DNA from: an uncultured Bacilli bacterium
GTDB lineage: Bacteria > Bacillota_I > Bacilli_A > RF39 > UBA660
Length of the DNA stretch: 42,388 bases
Reading direction: 5' to 3'
Assembly (NCBI GenBank): GCA_947632715.1
Contig: CANRQF010000005.1
Coordinates: forward strand, 1-42,388
Under the pieces are notes generated by a model. It had not been told where the DNA came from. It worked only from the letters and a program-made list of their open reading frames with translations, and did no database searches. The position numbers and the translations under genes were made by a program. Numbering within the stretch: the stretch's first letter is position 1; each line of letters starts with the position of its first letter. This document shows positions 38,633 through 42,388 of the stretch, piece after piece.

Positions 38633-39501
38633 ATGAATATGGTGAAGTAATAGAAAATGTATCTTTAAAAAATTATAATACTTATAGAATTGATACTCAT
38701 GCTAAATATTTAATTAAACCTTATGATGTTAATAACTTACAAAAGTTGATTAAATATTTAGATAATGAAAAAATAAAGTATTATATATTGGGTAAAGGTT
38801 CAAATGTAATACTTCCAGATCAATATTTTGATGGGGTAATTATTAATTTAGACAATTTAAATAAGGTTGTTATAAATAATGAAGAAGTTTATGCTGATGC
38901 TGGTATATCATTAAGTAATTTAGTATTAAAGACAGTAGATAGTAATTTAGCAGGACTAGAAAATTTAGCTAATATTCCTGGTACTTTAGGGGGAGCATTA
39001 TATGGTAATGCCGGAGCCTATAATACATGTATCTTTGATGTTTTAGAAGATATAACAATTATAAAAGATAATGAACTTAAAACTATTTTAAAAGATGATA
39101 TAAAATATAGTTATCGGGATACAGAATTTAAGCATTATGATTGTATAATTATAAGTTGTCATTTAAAGTTAAAAAAGGGAAATAAAGAAGAATTATTAAA
39201 GATAATTAATGAAAATAAAATAAAAAGAAAGAATAGCCAACCATTAAGTGAACCAAATGCTGGTAGTGTCTTTAAAAATCCAGAGGGATATTCAGCAGGG
39301 AAATTAATTGATGATTTAAATTTAAAAGGATTTCATGTTAATGATGCCTATGTATCTACTATTCATGCTAATTTTATTGTCAATAAAGGTAAAGCAACTA
39401 GTGCTGATATAAAAAAACTTATTTCACTAATAAAAGAAAAAGTGTATAATGAATATAATATAAAGTTAGAATTAGAACAAATAATAGTTGAGTGGGATTA
39501 G
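38629..39501 (+). CDS. murB: UDP-N-acetylenolpyruvoylglucosamine reductase
   Basis: LGKGSNVILPD; IPGTLGGALYGNAGAY; SVFKNPEGYSAGKLID. Confidence 0.95.
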   Translation: MNEYGEVIENVSLKNYNTYRIDTHAKYLIKPYDVNNLQKLIKYLDNEKIKYYILGKGSNVILPDQYFDGVIINLDNLNKVVINNEEVYADAGISLSNLVLKTVDSNLAGLENLANIPGTLGGALYGNAGAYNTCIFDVLEDITIIKDNELKTILKDDIKYSYRDTEFKHYDCIIISCHLKLKKGNKEELLKIINENKIKRKNSQPLSEPNAGSVFKNPEGYSAGKLIDDLNLKGFHVNDAYVSTIHANFIVNKGKATSADIKKLISLIKEKVYNEYNIKLELEQIIVEWD

Positions 39502-39502
39502 A

Positions 39503-40252
39503 ATGAAAGAAAATAAGAAAAAAAGAAAATTGAGAATAAAAGGATTAATATTAATATTATTAATAATTTATATAATTGTAACAGTAATATTTTATATTAT
39601 AAATGTTCCTGTTAAAAAAATATATATATCTGGAAATCATTATTTAAAAGATAATTATCTAATTAATTATTTACAAATAGATGAATCTATTTTAAAAGTA
39701 AGTAAGAAGAAAATAAAAAACAAATTATTAGATTTAGGATTAGTTAAAGATGTTAAAATTACGAAAAATCTATTAGGAACTTTATATATTAAAATAGAAG
39801 AAGAAAAAATATTATTTTACAATTATAATAAAAATAAAATAATTTTATCGGGTGGCGATGAAATAGAATATGATAATTCTTATTTAGGAGTACCAACATT
39901 AATTAATTATGTACCTGATGATATTTATAAAGAATTAATTAAAAAAATGACTAAAGTTAATGATGAAACAATTGTTAAAATTAGTGAAATAGAGTATAAT
40001 CCTTCTTTGGTGGGCGAAAAAGTTATTGATGATAAAAGATTTTTATTTAGAATGAATGATGGTAATAAAGTATATATAAATACTGTTAATATGGAAAAAA
40101 TAAATAATTATTTAGAAATATATGATTTAGTTGTTAATAAAAACGGTTTAGTAAAAGGCTGTTTATATTTAGATAGTAATAGTGATAATAAATACTTTAG
40201 TGATTGTGAAGAAGAAAAAATAATAGATAAAGATGTAAATGGTGATGCTTGA
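39503..40252 (+). CDS. FtsQ/DivIB-type cell division protein (POTRA domain)
   Basis: N-terminal TM, VKKIYISGNHYLKDNYLINYLQI POTRA start, downstream of murG-murB. Confidence 0.75.
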   Translation: MKENKKKRKLRIKGLILILLIIYIIVTVIFYIINVPVKKIYISGNHYLKDNYLINYLQIDESILKVSKKKIKNKLLDLGLVKDVKITKNLLGTLYIKIEEEKILFYNYNKNKIILSGGDEIEYDNSYLGVPTLINYVPDDIYKELIKKMTKVNDETIVKISEIEYNPSLVGEKVIDDKRFLFRMNDGNKVYINTVNMEKINNYLEIYDLVVNKNGLVKGCLYLDSNSDNKYFSDCEEEKIIDKDVNGDA

Positions 40253-40851
40253 TGAATTATGACAATTTAGGAATGGATATAATTAAAAATTTAGATCATA
40301 AACCTAGATTACTCTTACATAGTTGTTGTGGTCCTTGTTCAAGTTATGTTATAACTTATTTAAAAGATTATTTTGATATAACAGTTTTATATTATAATCC
40401 TAATATTGAACCAGAGGATGAATATATAAAAAGAAAAAATGAACAAATTAAGTTAATTAATTTATTAAATGCTAATATTAAATTATTAGATATCGATTAT
40501 GATAATGAAGCTTTTAGAAATAAAGTAGTGGGTTATGAGAATGAAAAAGAAGGTGGAGCAAGATGCCATCTTTGTTATGAGTTAAGATTAGATAAAACAG
40601 CTAGTATAGCTAAAGAAAAGGATTATGAATATTTTTGTACAACTTTAACAGTTAGTCCATATAAGAATGCTAAAGTTATTAATGAACTAGGAGAAAAGTT
40701 AGAAAAGAAATATAATATTAAATGGTTATATAGTGATTTTAAGAAAAAAGATGGATATAAAAAAAGTATAATTTTATCGAAAGAATATAATTTATATCGT
40801 CAAAATTATTGTGGTTGTTTATTTAGTAAAGAGTATTTAAAAGAAGAATAA
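40249..40851 (+). CDS. queH: epoxyqueuosine reductase QueH
   Basis: LLLHSCCGPCSSYVITYL; YYNPNIEPEDEYIKRKNEQ; CHLCYELRLDKTA. Confidence 0.93.
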   Translation: MMNYDNLGMDIIKNLDHKPRLLLHSCCGPCSSYVITYLKDYFDITVLYYNPNIEPEDEYIKRKNEQIKLINLLNANIKLLDIDYDNEAFRNKVVGYENEKEGGARCHLCYELRLDKTASIAKEKDYEYFCTTLTVSPYKNAKVINELGEKLEKKYNIKWLYSDFKKKDGYKKSIILSKEYNLYRQNYCGCLFSKEYLKEE

Positions 40852-40911
40852 TATTTTTTACTTGTTTTAGTTATATAATCATATTATAATATTAGGTAAT
40901 TAGGAGGGTTT

Positions 40912-41472
40912 ATGGACTTAGATTTAGGTTATGTTAATTCAAAATTAGAACATATTGCTTTAAAATATTTAGGGGTATCTTTAGATGAATTTTCTAATAT
41001 AGATTATAGTAAATTAAATTGGTATGGTAAAATTATTGTGGATGTTATTAATAATTATATTATTGATTCTAAAAATTTGGAGGCTTTTAATAATCTTAAT
41101 AATGTATCTGTTGATAATTTAACCATTTCTGAATACATTAGTTTATTAAAATCTGCCATTTTTAAATTTAATAAAGATTTAGCAAAGTATTTAAGAATAC
41201 ATGAAGAAGAAATACTTTGTTTAATTAATGCAAAAATAATACTTAAAATAGATGGTATTAATACAAGTATTCAAAGTAATTATGATCGTATTGATGCTTT
41301 AGAAAATATAAGTAATAATAATCTTAAACATCTTAGTTTAAAAGATGATATTGATAAATGTAATAAAGAAATTGATTCATTAAGAGAAACTAGAAATCAA
41401 TTAACTAATATGTATCAAGATATTGCTCATATTAATGAAATGTTTGATAATAATTTAAAGAGAAAGAAATAG
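40912..41472 (+). CDS. hypothetical coiled-coil protein
   Basis: 186 aa with GGAGGG SD. Confidence 0.65.
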   Translation: MDLDLGYVNSKLEHIALKYLGVSLDEFSNIDYSKLNWYGKIIVDVINNYIIDSKNLEAFNNLNNVSVDNLTISEYISLLKSAIFKFNKDLAKYLRIHEEEILCLINAKIILKIDGINTSIQSNYDRIDALENISNNNLKHLSLKDDIDKCNKEIDSLRETRNQLTNMYQDIAHINEMFDNNLKRKK

Positions 41473-41488
41473 ACTTTCTTTTTTTGTA
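41461..41488 (+). terminator. terminator
   Basis: AGAAAG...CTTTCT + TTTTT. Confidence 0.55.
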
Positions 41489-41532
41489 ACTTTCTTTTTA
41501 TAGTTAAATAAACTATATTAGGAGGTTAGAAA

Positions 41533-42388
41533 TGGATTATAATTATCATTATGGTAATAAATATTATACTTATTATGATAAATATGGAATAGAGCATACT
41601 CTATATAAAAAATTAGCACCAGAGCAATCACAAAATGTGCAACCTGGTTTAGAATATTTAATGAATCCTAAACCAATATTTGATAATCCTGATTATAAGG
41701 GAAGTGGTAAACTTAAAGGCAAAGTTGCTATTATTACTGGTGGTGATAGTGGACTTGGAAGAGCTTGTGCTGTAGCATTTGTTAAAGAAGGAGCTAAAGT
41801 AGTTATACCATATTATAATGAACATATTGATGCCAAATATACTAAAGAATATATAGAAAAGTTAGGTGGAGAGTGTTTACTTTTAAGTGGAGATATTTCT
41901 AAAAAAGAATTTTGTCAAAAAATAGTGAAAGAAACTTTAAATAAATTTGGTAAAATAGATATCTTAGTTAATAATGCTGGCGTTCAATATCAAGCTGATG
42001 AGTTAACTCACATAAGTGATGAACAATTTGATTGGACAATGAAAGTAAATGTTTATGGTATGTTTTATCTAACTAAAGAAGTATTACCATATTTAAAAAG
42101 TGGGGCATCAATCATTAATTTATCGTCAATAACTACTTTTTATGGTGATCCCCAACTTATTGATTATGTTACTACTAAAGGTGCTATAGTAGGTTTTACT
42201 AGAGCTTTAGCAAGAAACTTAGCATTAAAAAATATAAGAGTTAATGCCATTGCACCTGGATTTTTTTGGACTCCTTTGCAACCTGCTTGTTGGGTTAAAG
42301 AAAAGATTCCTTCCCTGGGCTGTAATTCGGCGATGGCAAGAGGAGCAATGCCTTATGAACTAGCTCCAACCTTTGTCTTTTTAGCAAG
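41533..42388 (+). CDS. SDR family oxidoreductase (partial, runs off window; absent from ORF track)
   Basis: Manual translation: GKLKGKVAIITGGDSGLGRACAVAFVKEGAKV...ILVNNAGVQYQ...; SD AGGAGG; no stop before window end. Confidence 0.92.

Overview
AT-rich chromosomal window, apparently from a small-genome Firmicutes/Mollicutes-like bacterium (inferred from composition and gene content). Most of it is housekeeping: xer recombinase, ppdK, holA, mnmA, MATE/SpoVB-type flippase, comN-like regulator, rel, dtd, a T-box-controlled hisS-aspS-asnS-gatCAB cluster, plsC, murF-like, ddl, def, lepA, hemW, murG, murB, divIB/ftsQ, queH and a partial SDR at the right edge. The part that stands out is a ~3 kb accessory island (about 4.4-7.4 kb) between ppdK and the RNHCP/holA region. 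It holds two different protein-toxin plus RNA modules side by side. (A) An Abi_2/AbiD-AbiF-family HEPN protein (RNAVAH motif) is followed immediately by a compact ~65-nt two-hairpin RNA gene, whose own promoter is embedded in the abi stop-codon region. (B) A type III toxin-antitoxin locus (ToxN/CptN/TenpN-like) has two identical 49-nt GC-rich pseudoknot repeats (51-nt period), preceded by a strong extended -10 promoter and followed by a terminator and then the toxin ORF. Both modules are flanked by direct repeats that include terminators (a diverged copy of the ppdK tail after module A, a decayed copy of the antitoxin end, terminator and toxin start after module B), suggesting cassette-like gain or exchange. 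A truncated NUDIX remnant and a possible orphan short transcript lie between them. All calls come from reading the sequence; no searches or folding programs were run.
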